Positions 17,958 through 27,640 are shown, numbered from the stretch's first letter. The stretch: DNA of 64,000 nucleotides from SMWN01 sp965261165 (GCA_965261165.1 OZ253445.1:930001-994000); one strand, 5' to 3'. Notes: generated by a model from the sequence alone, not told the origin. A program made the numbers and translations.

Positions 17958-19811
17958 ATGAATCGTTATTCTTCATGGAAATACATTCTCATCGTCATTG
18001 TCGCGGCTGGAGGCATTTTATGCGCTTTGCCAAATCTGTACGGTAGCGCACCTGCAGTACAGATTTCAGCATCAAGTGCTTCGGTAGAAATCAGTGAGCT
18101 AACAGAGTTACAGGTGAATATTGCATTGGAAGACGCAGATATTAAACCAGTGTCTATAGAGTTGACTACAGATCGACTGACTATCCTATTCACCGATGAA
18201 GAAGCTCAATTAAGGGCACGGGATGTTTTGCAAGAATCACTGGGGAGCAATCATGTCATTGCACTGAATCTTGCCCCCGTGACACCTGATTGGTTGAGTC
18301 TGGGTGCCGAACCTATGTTTCTTGGTCTTGATCTGAGGGGTGGTGTGCACTTTCTGATGGAAGTCGATATGGAGTCTGCTGTTAAAACATCAGAAGAGCG
18401 TTATGTCTCAGATATACGCACAAGTTTGCGTGAGAATACGGTGCGTTATAAAACCATTACCCGCGATGATGAGGGCGGCTTGCTGGTGAGATACCGCGAT
18501 GCTATGCAAAAGATCGATGGCGATAAACTAATCAAAGAAAATTTCCGTGATCTGGATGTTGTTGCAGTAGATACGGAAGAACCAGAAACTCGTTTGACAT
18601 TGAATCCCGATGTCATTAAAGAAACAGAGAAGAATGCCCTACAACAAAATATCACAACACTTAGAAAACGTGTGAATGAACTTGGCGTTGCCGAGCCTGT
18701 GATTCAGCAACAGGGATTGAAACGCGTAGTGGTGCAATTGCCGGGTGTCCAGGATACAGCCCGAGCAAAAGATATTCTTGGCGCAACAGCGACATTGGAA
18801 TTTCGTTTGGTCGATGATGACCACTCTATTCAGGATGCTATTGAGGGACCAGTGCCTGCAGGTTCACGTCTATACAATAATAGAAGCGGTGGAAAGTTGC
18901 TGTTGGAGAAACGTGTAATGCTAACTGGTGATTCCATTATCGATGCGGCATCCGGCATCGACCAACGTTCCGGTGGTCCTGATGTTTCCATTACCCTGAG
19001 TGGTAAAGGTGCCAAGCAAATGAGTAACGCGACAGGTGATAATGTCGATAGGCGTATGGCCGTTGTCTTTATTGAAACCAAAATAGAAACCGTAAAAGTA
19101 GATGGTGAAATGGTTAAGAAAAGACAAAAAATCGAAGAAGTAATCAATGCCGCGACGATTCAGGAACAGTTAGGAAAGCGATTTCATATCACTGGCCTAG
19201 GATCCACACAGGAAGCGCGTAATCTGGCTTTATTATTACGCGCTGGTGCCTTGGCTGCACCTATCGAAATTATTGAAGAACGTACCGTCGGACCAAGTCT
19301 GGGTAAAGATAATATTGCCAAAGGTTTTAACTCAGTGAAAATTGGTTTTCTTCTGGTGCTGATTTTTATGGCGGTTTATTATCGCGTATTCGGTTTGTTC
19401 GCTGATATCGCATTGACTCTGAATTTGATACTGATTGTATCTTTATTATCTTTATTGCAAGCAACACTGACTTTGCCCGGTATTGCCGGGATAGTATTAA
19501 CAGTGGGTATGGCGGTGGATGCCAACGTGCTCATTTTTGAACGTATTCGCGAAGAGCTGCGCAATTTAAATTCTCCTCAAGCCAGTATCCATGCAGGTTA
19601 CGAGAAAGCATTTTCAACCATCGCGGATGCAAACATTACGACCTTGATTGTGGCACTGGTGCTGTTCAGTTTTGGAACTGGACCAATCAAAGGTTTTGCC
19701 GTGACATTGTCATTGGGCATCGTTTGCTCCATGTTCACTGCGATCATGGTGACACGTGCGTTGGTCAATCTGACTTATGGTGGACGTAAGTTGGACAAAT
19801 TAAAAATTTAG
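17958..19811 (+). CDS. secD: Protein translocase subunit SecD
   Basis: RND-family subunit that uses the proton gradient to help pull proteins through SecYEG. The 617-residue product has the N-terminal helix, the large periplasmic domain (LGLDLRGGVHFLMEVDM; TLRKRVNELGVAEPVIQQQG) and the C-terminal helix bundle with GMAVDANVLIFERIREEL, the conserved SecD motif. Length matches the gammaproteobacterial form. SecF follows 20 bp later. Confidence 0.97.
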   Translation: MNRYSSWKYILIVIVAAGGILCALPNLYGSAPAVQISASSASVEISELTELQVNIALEDADIKPVSIELTTDRLTILFTDEEAQLRARDVLQESLGSNHVIALNLAPVTPDWLSLGAEPMFLGLDLRGGVHFLMEVDMESAVKTSEERYVSDIRTSLRENTVRYKTITRDDEGGLLVRYRDAMQKIDGDKLIKENFRDLDVVAVDTEEPETRLTLNPDVIKETEKNALQQNITTLRKRVNELGVAEPVIQQQGLKRVVVQLPGVQDTARAKDILGATATLEFRLVDDDHSIQDAIEGPVPAGSRLYNNRSGGKLLLEKRVMLTGDSIIDAASGIDQRSGGPDVSITLSGKGAKQMSNATGDNVDRRMAVVFIETKIETVKVDGEMVKKRQKIEEVINAATIQEQLGKRFHITGLGSTQEARNLALLLRAGALAAPIEIIEERTVGPSLGKDNIAKGFNSVKIGFLLVLIFMAVYYRVFGLFADIALTLNLILIVSLLSLLQATLTLPGIAGIVLTVGMAVDANVLIFERIREELRNLNSPQASIHAGYEKAFSTIADANITTLIVALVLFSFGTGPIKGFAVTLSLGIVCSMFTAIMVTRALVNLTYGGRKLDKLKI

Positions 19812-19831
19812 TTGCTTATAGGCTACAAGAA

Positions 19832-20767
19832 ATGAGAATTTTAAAAGATAAATTAAATATCGATTTTATGGGTAAGCGTAAGCTTGCCGTAATCTTTTCT
19901 GCCATCCTGATGGTTGCCTCTATTGCATCACTCGCTACTCAAGGTTTGAACCTAGGTGTTGATTTCACCGGGGGGACACTGGTTGAGGTTGGTTACAGCG
20001 AAGCTGCTCAGCTTGAAAGTATTCGTAGTAGTTTAGCTGCTTCAGAGTTTGGTGAAGCAACTGTTCAATATTTTGGCAGTGCTAGCGATGTATTGATTCG
20101 TGTTGCATCAAGAGAAGGTATGAATACAGCAGAGATCAGTAGCTCGATTCTGGAATTATTGCGCTCTGGTGAGCAGACAATAGAAATGCGACGTGTTGAA
20201 TTTGTCGGATCACAGGTTGGTAAAGAGCTGACGGAAGATGGCGGGCTGGCGATGATATATGCTTTATTAGGCATCCTGGTTTATGTTGCTTTGCGTTTCC
20301 AGATGCGTTTTTCATTCGGCGCAATTGCTGCATTAATTCATGATGTTGTCATCACCATCGGTGTATTCTCAATTCTACAGATGGATTTTGATCTAACTGT
20401 GCTTGCGGCATTATTGGCAGTGATTGGTTATTCCTTGAACGATACCATTGTAGTGTTTGACCGCATTCGTGAAAATTTCCATAGTATGCGTAAATCAACG
20501 TCTATTGAAGTAATGAACGCCTCATTAAATCAAACACTGAGTCGGACTATTATGACATCTGTTACAACCCTGCTTGTGTTATTAACTCTGTTCCTTGTTG
20601 GCGGTGAAATTATTCATAGTTTTTCAACAGCATTGATTATTGGTGTCTTGATTGGTACCTATTCATCTATCTTCGTTGCAAGTCCCGTGACTCTGGCTTT
20701 GGGTATTGCCAAAGAAGACTTGATGCCCGTGGAAAAAGAAGGTGCAAATCAGAAAAATTATATTTAA
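19832..20767 (+). CDS. secF: Protein translocase subunit SecF
   Basis: Partner of SecD in proton-driven protein export. The 311-residue product shows LGVDFTGGTLVEV in the periplasmic domain, VEFVGSQVGKEL, and the membrane motif SLNDTIVVFDRIRENF that contains the proton-relay Asp. SecD and SecF are separate genes as in most proteobacteria. The C-terminus is short and hydrophilic. An inverted repeat 12 bp downstream may end the transcript. Confidence 0.97.
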   Translation: MRILKDKLNIDFMGKRKLAVIFSAILMVASIASLATQGLNLGVDFTGGTLVEVGYSEAAQLESIRSSLAASEFGEATVQYFGSASDVLIRVASREGMNTAEISSSILELLRSGEQTIEMRRVEFVGSQVGKELTEDGGLAMIYALLGILVYVALRFQMRFSFGAIAALIHDVVITIGVFSILQMDFDLTVLAALLAVIGYSLNDTIVVFDRIRENFHSMRKSTSIEVMNASLNQTLSRTIMTSVTTLLVLLTLFLVGGEIIHSFSTALIIGVLIGTYSSIFVASPVTLALGIAKEDLMPVEKEGANQKNYI

Positions 20768-20778
20768 AAAATGATGGG

Positions 20779-20809
20779 CATTGCAGCGGCATGGATTATC
20801 GCTGCAATG
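20779..20809 (+). terminator. GC-containing hairpin after secF
   Basis: CATTGCAGCG (20779-20788) is perfectly complementary to CGCTGCAATG (20800-20809) with an 11-nt loop. It lies between secF and pdxB and is followed only by a weak T-rich stretch, so it may be a poor rho-independent terminator or an attenuating hairpin. Confidence 0.5.
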
Positions 20810-20847
20810 TTGTTCCGCTTTAATCAGAAACAAAGTGTAGTCTTCTG

Positions 20848-21999
20848 ATGAAAATTATTGCTGATCAACAAATCCCCCATGTAGCTGAAGCATTTTCAAA
20901 ATTTGCAGAGGTAACGCTTTATAACGGGCGTGAAATTACCGCTGAAAAAATTCGTGATGCTGATATCCTTCTGGTGCGATCTATCACTGCTGTTAATGCA
21001 GCTTTACTTGAAAGTAATCAGGTAAAATTTGTTGCTACGGCTACCAGCGGCCTGAATCATATTGATCTGGATTTTCTACAAAAAAATAGCATTGGTTTTG
21101 CCTATGCCAAGGGAGGCAATGCCAGATCTGTTGCTGAATATATCCTCAGCAGTCTTTTTGTCCTCACAGACCAACACGATATTAAATTTAAAAATAAAAC
21201 AGTCGGGATTATCGGTTGTGGTGAAGTAGGCTCTCGTGTTGCAGAGTTTCTATATACGATAGATGTGAAGACGATAATGAATGATCCACTTCTCAAAGAT
21301 GAAAGCGGTAATGAACAGTATCGTGAGCTTCCTGAAATTTTCTCTGCTGATATTATTACTCTCCATGTCCCTCTGACAAAAGATGGTTCTTATCCAACAC
21401 AAAATCTGGTTGATGAGAAATTTCTGGATCAATTGAAAGATGATGTCATTCTATTGAATACTGCGCGTGGCGGTGTCATCAATGAAGCCGCATTAAAAAA
21501 ACATTTAGCATGTCATAACCATATGAAAGTGGCGCTTGATGTCTGGGAAGATGAGCCAAATATTGATTTAGACTTGCTCGCACAGAGCGATATAAGCACG
21601 CCACATATTGCTGGTTATAGTGCCGATGGAAAGATTCGTGCAACACAGATGATCTTTAAAGCCATCTGCGAATTTTTTAAATTAGATTACAAATGGGATT
21701 CAGTGTTTGAGTTGCCTGATGTGAATAGCCTTGAATTACCTTTTGTTTCTGAGCTGGATGACCAAGATGCGATACAAATGGCGGTTTTGTCGAGTTATGA
21801 TGTCAGAAATGATAGCGCTTCTTTAAGGCAATTACTTGAGATAAATATTGAACAACGCAGTCAGTATTTTGATGAGCTAAGAAAAAATTATCCAGTGAGA
21901 AGAGAATTTCCAGCGACAGTTTTTCACTTGCCTGAAAACAGGAAAACATTGGCTGAGAAATTTAAACGACTGGGGTTTAAAGTCAAAACAACGTCATAA
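20848..21999 (+). CDS. pdxB: Erythronate-4-phosphate dehydrogenase
   Basis: Second step of DXP-dependent pyridoxal phosphate synthesis, oxidising 4-phosphoerythronate. The 383-residue product begins MKIIADQQIPHVAEAF, has the D-2-hydroxyacid dehydrogenase fold with NAD site GIIGCGEVGSRVA, catalytic Arg in LLNTARGGVINE, Glu and His (STPHIAGYSADGK), and the family-specific C-terminal dimerisation domain. Length is normal. purN follows with a 17-bp gap to its probable AUA start. Confidence 0.95.
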   Translation: MKIIADQQIPHVAEAFSKFAEVTLYNGREITAEKIRDADILLVRSITAVNAALLESNQVKFVATATSGLNHIDLDFLQKNSIGFAYAKGGNARSVAEYILSSLFVLTDQHDIKFKNKTVGIIGCGEVGSRVAEFLYTIDVKTIMNDPLLKDESGNEQYRELPEIFSADIITLHVPLTKDGSYPTQNLVDEKFLDQLKDDVILLNTARGGVINEAALKKHLACHNHMKVALDVWEDEPNIDLDLLAQSDISTPHIAGYSADGKIRATQMIFKAICEFFKLDYKWDSVFELPDVNSLELPFVSELDDQDAIQMAVLSSYDVRNDSASLRQLLEINIEQRSQYFDELRKNYPVRREFPATVFHLPENRKTLAEKFKRLGFKVKTTS

Positions 22000-22016
22000 T
22001 ATCCGGGGAAGAAAAA

Positions 22017-22616
22017 ATAAAACCAAAAAAAATAAGACTCGCCTTTCTGGCCTCTGGTCGAGGCAGTAATATGCTTGTCATTCTTAATGCTTGTAAAGCA
22101 GGTAAGCTCGATGCCGAGCCTGCCGTGGTGATCAGTAATAATGCGAGAGCAGGAGCTCTTAAATACGCAAATGAAGCAGGAATCCCTGCACTCAATCTAA
22201 GCACAAAAAATCATTCAGAAAGTCTCGATGATGCAATCACAGAGGCATTAAAATCTCACGCTGTAGATTGGGTGATTCTTGTAGGTTACATGAAGAAAAT
22301 TGGAGCAAAATTACTCGAAGAATTTCACGGCAAGATTTTCAATATTCATCCATCTCTTTTACCAAAACACGGTGGCAAAGGAATGTTTGGGATTCACGTG
22401 CATGAGTCGGTTCTTGCTTCGGGTGAGACGGAAACAGGCGTGACAATTCATCTGGTGGATGAGGAATATGATCAGGGAAGGGTTTTGGCGCAGGAGGTGG
22501 TGAAGGTTGAAGAGGGCGATGATGCGGCCGCATTAGCAGCAAGGGTCTTGAAGGTTGAACACCAACTTTATTCGGAGACTTTGCAGGGGGTTATTGAGGG
22601 CAGGATTAGATTATAA
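22017..22616 (+). CDS. purN: Phosphoribosylglycinamide formyltransferase, probable AUA start
   Basis: Formylates GAR in de novo purine synthesis. The catalytic segment FNIHPSLLP (Asn, His) and the LVDEEYDQGRVL Asp are present. The conserved N-terminus (LAFLASGRGSN) lies upstream of the first ATG at 22071, yet no ATG, GTG, TTG or CTG occurs in frame back to the stop at 21978. An ATA at 22017 sits 5 bases after a Shine-Dalgarno-like GGGGAAG, so AUA is the most plausible start. From there the product has 199 residues. Starting at 22071 would delete the phosphate-binding loop. Alternatively the gene is losing function. Confidence 0.85.
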   Translation: MKPKKIRLAFLASGRGSNMLVILNACKAGKLDAEPAVVISNNARAGALKYANEAGIPALNLSTKNHSESLDDAITEALKSHAVDWVILVGYMKKIGAKLLEEFHGKIFNIHPSLLPKHGGKGMFGIHVHESVLASGETETGVTIHLVDEEYDQGRVLAQEVVKVEEGDDAAALAARVLKVEHQLYSETLQGVIEGRIRL

Positions 22617-22661
22617 TCTCAAGCCTTTCGGTGAGAAATAACATCGGCGTATCATTAAAAT

Positions 22662-23150
22662 TTAATCTTTGGATTGGAATTCTCCCAATCCCTTATTTTT
22701 AATTACATCATTGTAATTAAATATTCTCCCATTCATGGTGATATAGACACCATTTTTCAAAGTCTGCACCGTAGCAATGGCGCAGCCCAGATTAAACAAG
22801 GCATCTGATTTTTTGAATTGGTAAGGTACCATTGCGCCGAGTAGCACGATGGTTTTTCCTTTAGTCTTTGCAGCAAGTAGCTGGCTGGTTTCAACCATGG
22901 TATCAGTACCGTGGGTGATAACTATTTGAGATTCATCAGAGGCTAGACAGGCTTCAAGTATCTGTTGTCTGTCATTATCATCCATATCCAGACTGTCTTT
23001 TAACATGACTGTTTCATACGATATATCCAGTTTGGCTCTGCCTTGTGATAACATACCTTCAACGCCTGATTGAGTGAATATTAACTCACCATTAAGTTCG
23101 TTGTATTTCTTGTCGATGGTACCACCGGTTATTAATAGTCTTATTGTCAT
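22662..23150 (-). CDS. Short asparaginase-like protein
   Basis: A 162-residue single-domain protein of the asparaginase/glutaminase superfamily, about half the length of AnsA/AnsB. Both catalytic signatures of the N-terminal domain are there: LLITGGTIDKKY (first Thr) and ITHGTDTMVET (Thr-Asp pair). The small C-terminal domain of true asparaginases is absent; such short homologues occur in many gammaproteobacteria, function uncertain. It is convergent with purN and divergent from the RND gene. The frame is intact. Confidence 0.82.
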   Translation of the reverse strand: MTIRLLITGGTIDKKYNELNGELIFTQSGVEGMLSQGRAKLDISYETVMLKDSLDMDDNDRQQILEACLASDESQIVITHGTDTMVETSQLLAAKTKGKTIVLLGAMVPYQFKKSDALFNLGCAIATVQTLKNGVYITMNGRIFNYNDVIKNKGLGEFQSKD

Positions 23151-23373
23151 CAGGCTCTGCTAGTCCATCAAGTATTTTTGAAAGAAAAATTGGCTGTATT
23201 CTACCTCAGAGTTTCAAGTAATTAAATTGACTATAAATTTTGTTAGGAATTCAGGTTGACTCAACAATGACTGTCAATGAAAATCACATGTTCATAAAAT
23301 ACTAGGGAGGGGGATCCGTTGTGTTGGTATTATTAAAAAATCCTGCGGCATTAAAAATTTCAATGAAATATTC

Positions 23374-25860
23374 ATGATTAATTTTATCAGGAATTGCTAT
23401 CGTCGCCTGGTGCTGGATCACCCTGTAGTTACTATCCTTTTATTATTGCTGGTATTTACCTTTTTTGTTTCTCATGCAAAAGATTTCAAGCTGGATGCTT
23501 CGGCGGATGCCTTGTTGTTGGAAAATGATGAAGATCTTAAAACTTTTCGTGATCTGAATTATCGCTATGCCACCAAGGATTTTCTTTTCGTTACTTTTAC
23601 GCCCGACCAGGATTTATTCTCTGATAGTTCCTTGCATACCATTGCCAGTTTACGAGATGAGTTAAAGCAACTGGAATTAGCTGAATCGGTTGTTACCTTG
23701 CTGGATGTTCCCTTGGTAAAACAGATCGAAGGTTCATTGTCGGAGGTGACCAGTGATTATCGGACATTAGAGTCTGATAATGTTGATAAGGCCAAGGCCA
23801 AGGCTGAGTTGATTGCAAGTCCAATATTTAAAGAGCTAGTCATTAGTCTTGATGGCAATACTACAGCCTTGCAGGTCAATCTTAAGGGTGATGATACATT
23901 TCGAGCATTATTGCGCCAGAGAAATTCCCTGCTACTAAAACAGGAGGAAGGTTCGATAACAAGGGATGAAAGCCTGCAACTGGATGACATCATTGAGAAG
24001 TATCAGGCGCGAAAGACGAAAATAAATGAAAAGGATCATCAAAACATACTCAATGTTCGTGCAATCATGCAGAAATATAAGCAATTCGGGATGTTGCACC
24101 TCGGTGGTGTAACCATGATCTCGGATGATATGGTTACTTTTATTAAAAAAGATTTACTTGTCTTTGGTATTGGCGTCTTCTTATTTCTTGTCATCATGTT
24201 AAGCATTATTTTTCGTAAGGCTCGGTGGGTGACGCTTCCATTACTAAGCTGTGTCTATGCCGGCATATTAATGGTTGGCTTGCTCGGATTTATTGGTTGG
24301 GATGTGACGGTTATATCTTCCAATTTCATTTCCTTAATGTTGATCATCACCATGTCGATGAACATTCATCTGGTAGTTCGTTATCGGCAGCTACGTAAGG
24401 ATTTGCCTGATTTGAATCAGAAGGATCTGGTCATGGAGATGGCCAACAAAATGGTCTGCCCCTGCCTTTATGCAGCACTGACGACGATCATGGCTTTTAG
24501 CTCTTTAGTGGTGAGTGGTATCAAGCCTGTCATAGATTTTGGCTGGATGATGACAATTGGTCTGACAGTCACTTTTGCCACGACCTTCTTGTTGTTTCCT
24601 GCCTTACTGGTCTTGATGAAAAAGCCTGAATTTGAACAGGATAAGGCAGGTAATTTTCAAATAATGCCGACTCTGTCTGCGTTAACGATAAATCATGGTA
24701 ACAAAATTTTATTCTTATCTGTTGTCTTGCTGGTGGTCAGCGTTATCGGGGTTTCAAAACTTGAAGTAGAGAATAGTTTCATTGATTACTTTAGTAAGGA
24801 CACTGAAATTTATCGCGGACTCAAATTGATAGATGATAAGTTAGGAGGCACTACATCTCTCGACATCATTCTAAAATTTGAAGAAGAAATTACAGAAGTT
24901 GAAGAAGAAATTACAGAAAATGATATTGATGAAGAAGATAATTTTGACTTTGATTTCGGTGCAGCAGCGGATGAGAATCCTGAAGATTACTGGTTTACCC
25001 CAGACAAAATAGATCAGGTCAAAATAATCCATGATTACCTAGACGGTTTGCCTGCTGTTGGCAAGGTACTCTCACTGACTTCCCTCATTCGTGTTGGAGA
25101 AGATGTGAATCAGGGTGAGTTCGATGCCTTTGAGCTGGCTATCGTCTATAAACGTATGCCCGTGGAATTGAAAACCAGCATGATCGATCCCTATATTTCA
25201 ATTGAGGATAATGAAGCACGGATCAATCTACGCGTTCTGGATTCTCTTGAAAATTTACGTCGCAAGGAATTGCTCGAACAAATCCATTCTGATCTAACCA
25301 ATAAGCTAGGGTTTTCTGAAGATCGTATTGCCATCTCTGGGCTATTGGTACTCTACAACAATATGCTGCAGAGCTTATTTAAGTCACAGATTCTGACTCT
25401 GGGTGTGGTGATGGCTGGTATTGCATTGATGTTACTGGCGCTATTCCGCTCGGTTTCTCTGGCCGTTATTGGCATTATTCCAAATATCCTGGCATCAGGA
25501 ATTATCCTTGGTTTGATGGGTTTACTTCGGATACCACTTGATATGATGACGATCACTATTGCCGCGATCACCATTGGTATTGCGGTGGATAATTCCATCC
25601 ATTACATCTATCGTTTCCGAGAAGAATTTGCCAAGAAGCGGGACTACGTAGAAACCTTACATTATTGCCATGCAAATATCGGCAAGGCTGTTTTTTATAA
25701 TGCGATTACCATCATTATCGGCTTTTCCATACTGGTTCTGTCCAATTTTATTCCTACTATCCATTTTGGTGTATTGACGGCATTAGCCATGTTGGTGGCC
25801 TTGTTGGCGGCATTAACCTTATTGCCAAAATTAATTTTAATATGGAAGCCTTTTGCTTAA
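23374..25860 (+). CDS. RND/MMPL-family efflux transporter
   Basis: An 828-residue inner-membrane transporter with two six-helix halves, each preceded by a periplasmic domain. There is an N-terminal helix, a first periplasmic loop (about residues 35-250), helices, then a second loop and the final helix bundle with the RND motif TIGIAVDNSIHYIYRFREE. Related proteins export lipids, sterols or hopanoids; the substrate here is unknown. The second loop carries an acidic insert with an internal tandem duplication (EEEITEV/EEEITEN, about 24881-24925). It is monocistronic; a foreign-looking argE fragment begins right after the stop. Confidence 0.88.
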   Translation: MINFIRNCYRRLVLDHPVVTILLLLLVFTFFVSHAKDFKLDASADALLLENDEDLKTFRDLNYRYATKDFLFVTFTPDQDLFSDSSLHTIASLRDELKQLELAESVVTLLDVPLVKQIEGSLSEVTSDYRTLESDNVDKAKAKAELIASPIFKELVISLDGNTTALQVNLKGDDTFRALLRQRNSLLLKQEEGSITRDESLQLDDIIEKYQARKTKINEKDHQNILNVRAIMQKYKQFGMLHLGGVTMISDDMVTFIKKDLLVFGIGVFLFLVIMLSIIFRKARWVTLPLLSCVYAGILMVGLLGFIGWDVTVISSNFISLMLIITMSMNIHLVVRYRQLRKDLPDLNQKDLVMEMANKMVCPCLYAALTTIMAFSSLVVSGIKPVIDFGWMMTIGLTVTFATTFLLFPALLVLMKKPEFEQDKAGNFQIMPTLSALTINHGNKILFLSVVLLVVSVIGVSKLEVENSFIDYFSKDTEIYRGLKLIDDKLGGTTSLDIILKFEEEITEVEEEITENDIDEEDNFDFDFGAAADENPEDYWFTPDKIDQVKIIHDYLDGLPAVGKVLSLTSLIRVGEDVNQGEFDAFELAIVYKRMPVELKTSMIDPYISIEDNEARINLRVLDSLENLRRKELLEQIHSDLTNKLGFSEDRIAISGLLVLYNNMLQSLFKSQILTLGVVMAGIALMLLALFRSVSLAVIGIIPNILASGIILGLMGLLRIPLDMMTITIAAITIGIAVDNSIHYIYRFREEFAKKRDYVETLHYCHANIGKAVFYNAITIIIGFSILVLSNFIPTIHFGVLTALAMLVALLAALTLLPKLILIWKPFA
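24881..24925 (+). repeat. 21-bp in-frame tandem duplication in the RND gene
   Basis: GAAGAAGAAATTACAGAA occurs twice with a three-base spacer difference (GTT/AAT), encoding EEEITE-V/EEEITE-N. It lies in an acidic, probably disordered, loop (…DIDEEDNFDFDFG…), so it is tolerated. Confidence 0.6.
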
Positions 25861-25869
25861 AATCGCATC

Positions 25870-26121
25870 TGGCTCTCCAGCAGGATGGCGTTATTGTCAC
25901 CGACACTGCAACTGGCACAAATCCTCACCAGTAGCAACCGCCATGCGGTCGTATCGTTCGGCACCGAAGCCAGACATTTTCAACACGCCGGCATTCCCGT
26001 GGTGGTGGTCGGCCCCGGCAACATCAGTCAAGCACACAAGCCGGTTGAATACATTGAACTAGAACAATTATCGCAGTGCCTGTATTTTTTGGATAAATTG
26101 TGCGCACATCTGGCGACGTAA
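25870..26121 (+). pseudogene. argE: C-terminal fragment of ArgE-like M20 deacetylase
   Basis: About 78 codons open in one frame encode …NRHAVVSFGTEARHFQHAGI and GPGNISQAHKPVEYIELEQL, matching the last 70 residues of acetylornithine deacetylase (the GTEA…GPG…AHKPxEYI pattern). The N-terminal 300 residues with the metal ligands are missing. Codons look richer in G+C than in the RND gene that ends just upstream, so I infer the piece arrived with the neighbouring Sel1/trypsin gene by recombination. Confidence 0.75.
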
Positions 26122-26142
26122 TTGGGGTGAATTTACACCGCA

Positions 26143-26172
26143 CCGCTGGCCGCTGGCCGCTGGCCGCTGGCC
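26143..26172. repeat. GCTGGCC heptamer tandem repeat
   Basis: Four near-perfect GCTGGCC/CCGCTGG units run between the argE fragment and the stop codon of the Sel1/trypsin gene. They mark the right junction of the richer-GC patch. Confidence 0.75.
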
Positions 26173-26176
26173 AAAA

Positions 26177-27583
26177 CTAAAAATTAAAAACCAAATCGGC
26201 GGGAATCGCAAAACCGATTCCTTCCGTATCCTCGTTGGCGATTTTGCCCGTGATAATGCCGATTAAATTATTGTCGCTGTCAAACAAGCCGCCGCCCGAT
26301 GAACCGGGCGAAATGGCCGTATCGGTTTGGATAAACCGCCGGCCGTCCGCCGGCCGCAACTGAGAAATTAACCCCGCCGACAAGGATAAATCCCAACCTT
26401 GCGGAGCGGCCAGCCCATAAACATCTTCGCCGATGTTCAGCGTGGCGTATTTTCTTACAGTAGCGGGAATGCCCCACAACCCGGCCACATCCAACAGGCA
26501 AAAATCCAAATCTTCGTCGCTGGTGCGTACTGTGGCGACAAAAGGAGTGTCGCGAGCGGCCTTGCGGTTGTTGGATTTATAAACGATAACATCGCCGCCG
26601 GCCACCACATGGCAGTTAGTCGCCACAATATTCGGCCGCACAATCACCCCGCTGCCTTGCGCATCGCCGTTAGTAATTACCACCACAGAACGCCAAGTAT
26701 TCTCAAAAACCCGCTCGGCTAAATTCGCCGCTTGCGGCGGCTGGGCAATGGCGATACCGCCGCCGATGTCGGGCTTTGCCACCGCCACCGCTTGCCGTTG
26801 CTCAATCGCCGTTAGTCGTTTGGCCGCCTCGCGCTTGGCGGCTTTAATCTCCACTTTGGATAGATAATTGTGCCATTTTCTTTTACGCAAATTTTTAGCG
26901 GCATTTTCATTACCATTGGCTTTGGCAATGGAGTACCAAATATACGCTTCGTATTCATTTTCAATAACGCCCTCGCCTTTGTCATACATCACACCGAGAT
27001 TGATTTGGGCTTTTGCATGTCCCTGCTCTGCTGCCTGGCGATACCAACGTACCGCCTCACCAGCATCTTTGGCTACGCCCTCGCCATTGGCATACATCAC
27101 GCCGAGATTGAATTGGGCGTTTGCATGTCCCTGCTCCGCCGCCTGACGATACCAACGCACCGCCTCACGGGCATCTTTGGCTACGCCATCGCCTTTGTCA
27201 TACATCACGCCAAGATTGTTTTGGGCTTCTGCATCTCCTTGCTCCGCCGCCTGGCGATACCAACGCACCGCCTCACGGGCATCTTTGGCTACGCCATCGC
27301 CTTTGTCATACATCACGCCGAGATTGAATTGGGCGTTTGCATGTCCCTGCTCCGCCGCCTGACGATACCAACGCACCGCCTCACGGGCATCTTGGGCTAC
27401 GCCCCAGCCATTGGCATACATCGAGCCGAGAGCGGCTTGGGATTCTGCATCGCCCGCTTTTGCCGCACGCTGAATTTGTGCCGCCGCCTCCAGCGATATT
27501 TCCACCGCCACGGCGGGTGTTGTCGCAAAAATAGTGGCGGTCATGATTACGGTTGCGCCAAGCTGGCGGAGTAGTTTGTTCAT
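26177..27583 (-). CDS. Exported Sel1-repeat protein with trypsin-like protease domain
   Basis: The 468-residue product (start MNKLLRQLGATVIMT; a start 21 bp upstream is less likely) has a signal peptide ending near ATTPAVAVE. Six Sel1 repeats follow, with the pattern GVMYxxGxGVAKDAREAVRWYRQAAEQG, at about residues 40-245. Next is a basic linker, then a chymotrypsin-fold protease domain. The catalytic triad looks complete: His in ATNCHVV (about 325), Asp in EDLDFCLL (about 359) and Ser in SPGSSGGGLF (about 429). Sel1 repeats usually mediate protein contacts, so it may be a periplasmic protease with built-in recruitment repeats. Repeats 2-4 are nearly identical at DNA level. The patch appears richer in G+C than its surroundings, suggesting transfer. 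Confidence 0.85.
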   Translation of the reverse strand: MNKLLRQLGATVIMTATIFATTPAVAVEISLEAAAQIQRAAKAGDAESQAALGSMYANGWGVAQDAREAVRWYRQAAEQGHANAQFNLGVMYDKGDGVAKDAREAVRWYRQAAEQGDAEAQNNLGVMYDKGDGVAKDAREAVRWYRQAAEQGHANAQFNLGVMYANGEGVAKDAGEAVRWYRQAAEQGHAKAQINLGVMYDKGEGVIENEYEAYIWYSIAKANGNENAAKNLRKRKWHNYLSKVEIKAAKREAAKRLTAIEQRQAVAVAKPDIGGGIAIAQPPQAANLAERVFENTWRSVVVITNGDAQGSGVIVRPNIVATNCHVVAGGDVIVYKSNNRKAARDTPFVATVRTSDEDLDFCLLDVAGLWGIPATVRKYATLNIGEDVYGLAAPQGWDLSLSAGLISQLRPADGRRFIQTDTAISPGSSGGGLFDSDNNLIGIITGKIANEDTEGIGFAIPADLVFNF

Positions 27584-27640
27584 TTGATATTTTCCCTTTG
27601 ACAAGACGCACTAATGGCCTTGCTAGTGTGCCGCCTATTA

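Noticed and set aside
22071..22616. purN starting at the first ATG (22071)
   Set aside because: This would remove the conserved GRGSN phosphate loop that is encoded just upstream in the same open frame; an AUA start with a good ribosome site fits better.
26870..27574. A 234-codon plus-strand frame opposite the Sel1/trypsin gene
   Set aside because: It is the mirror of the Sel1 repeats; the minus-strand product has domains, signal peptide and a catalytic triad, the plus frame only repeated shadow sequence.
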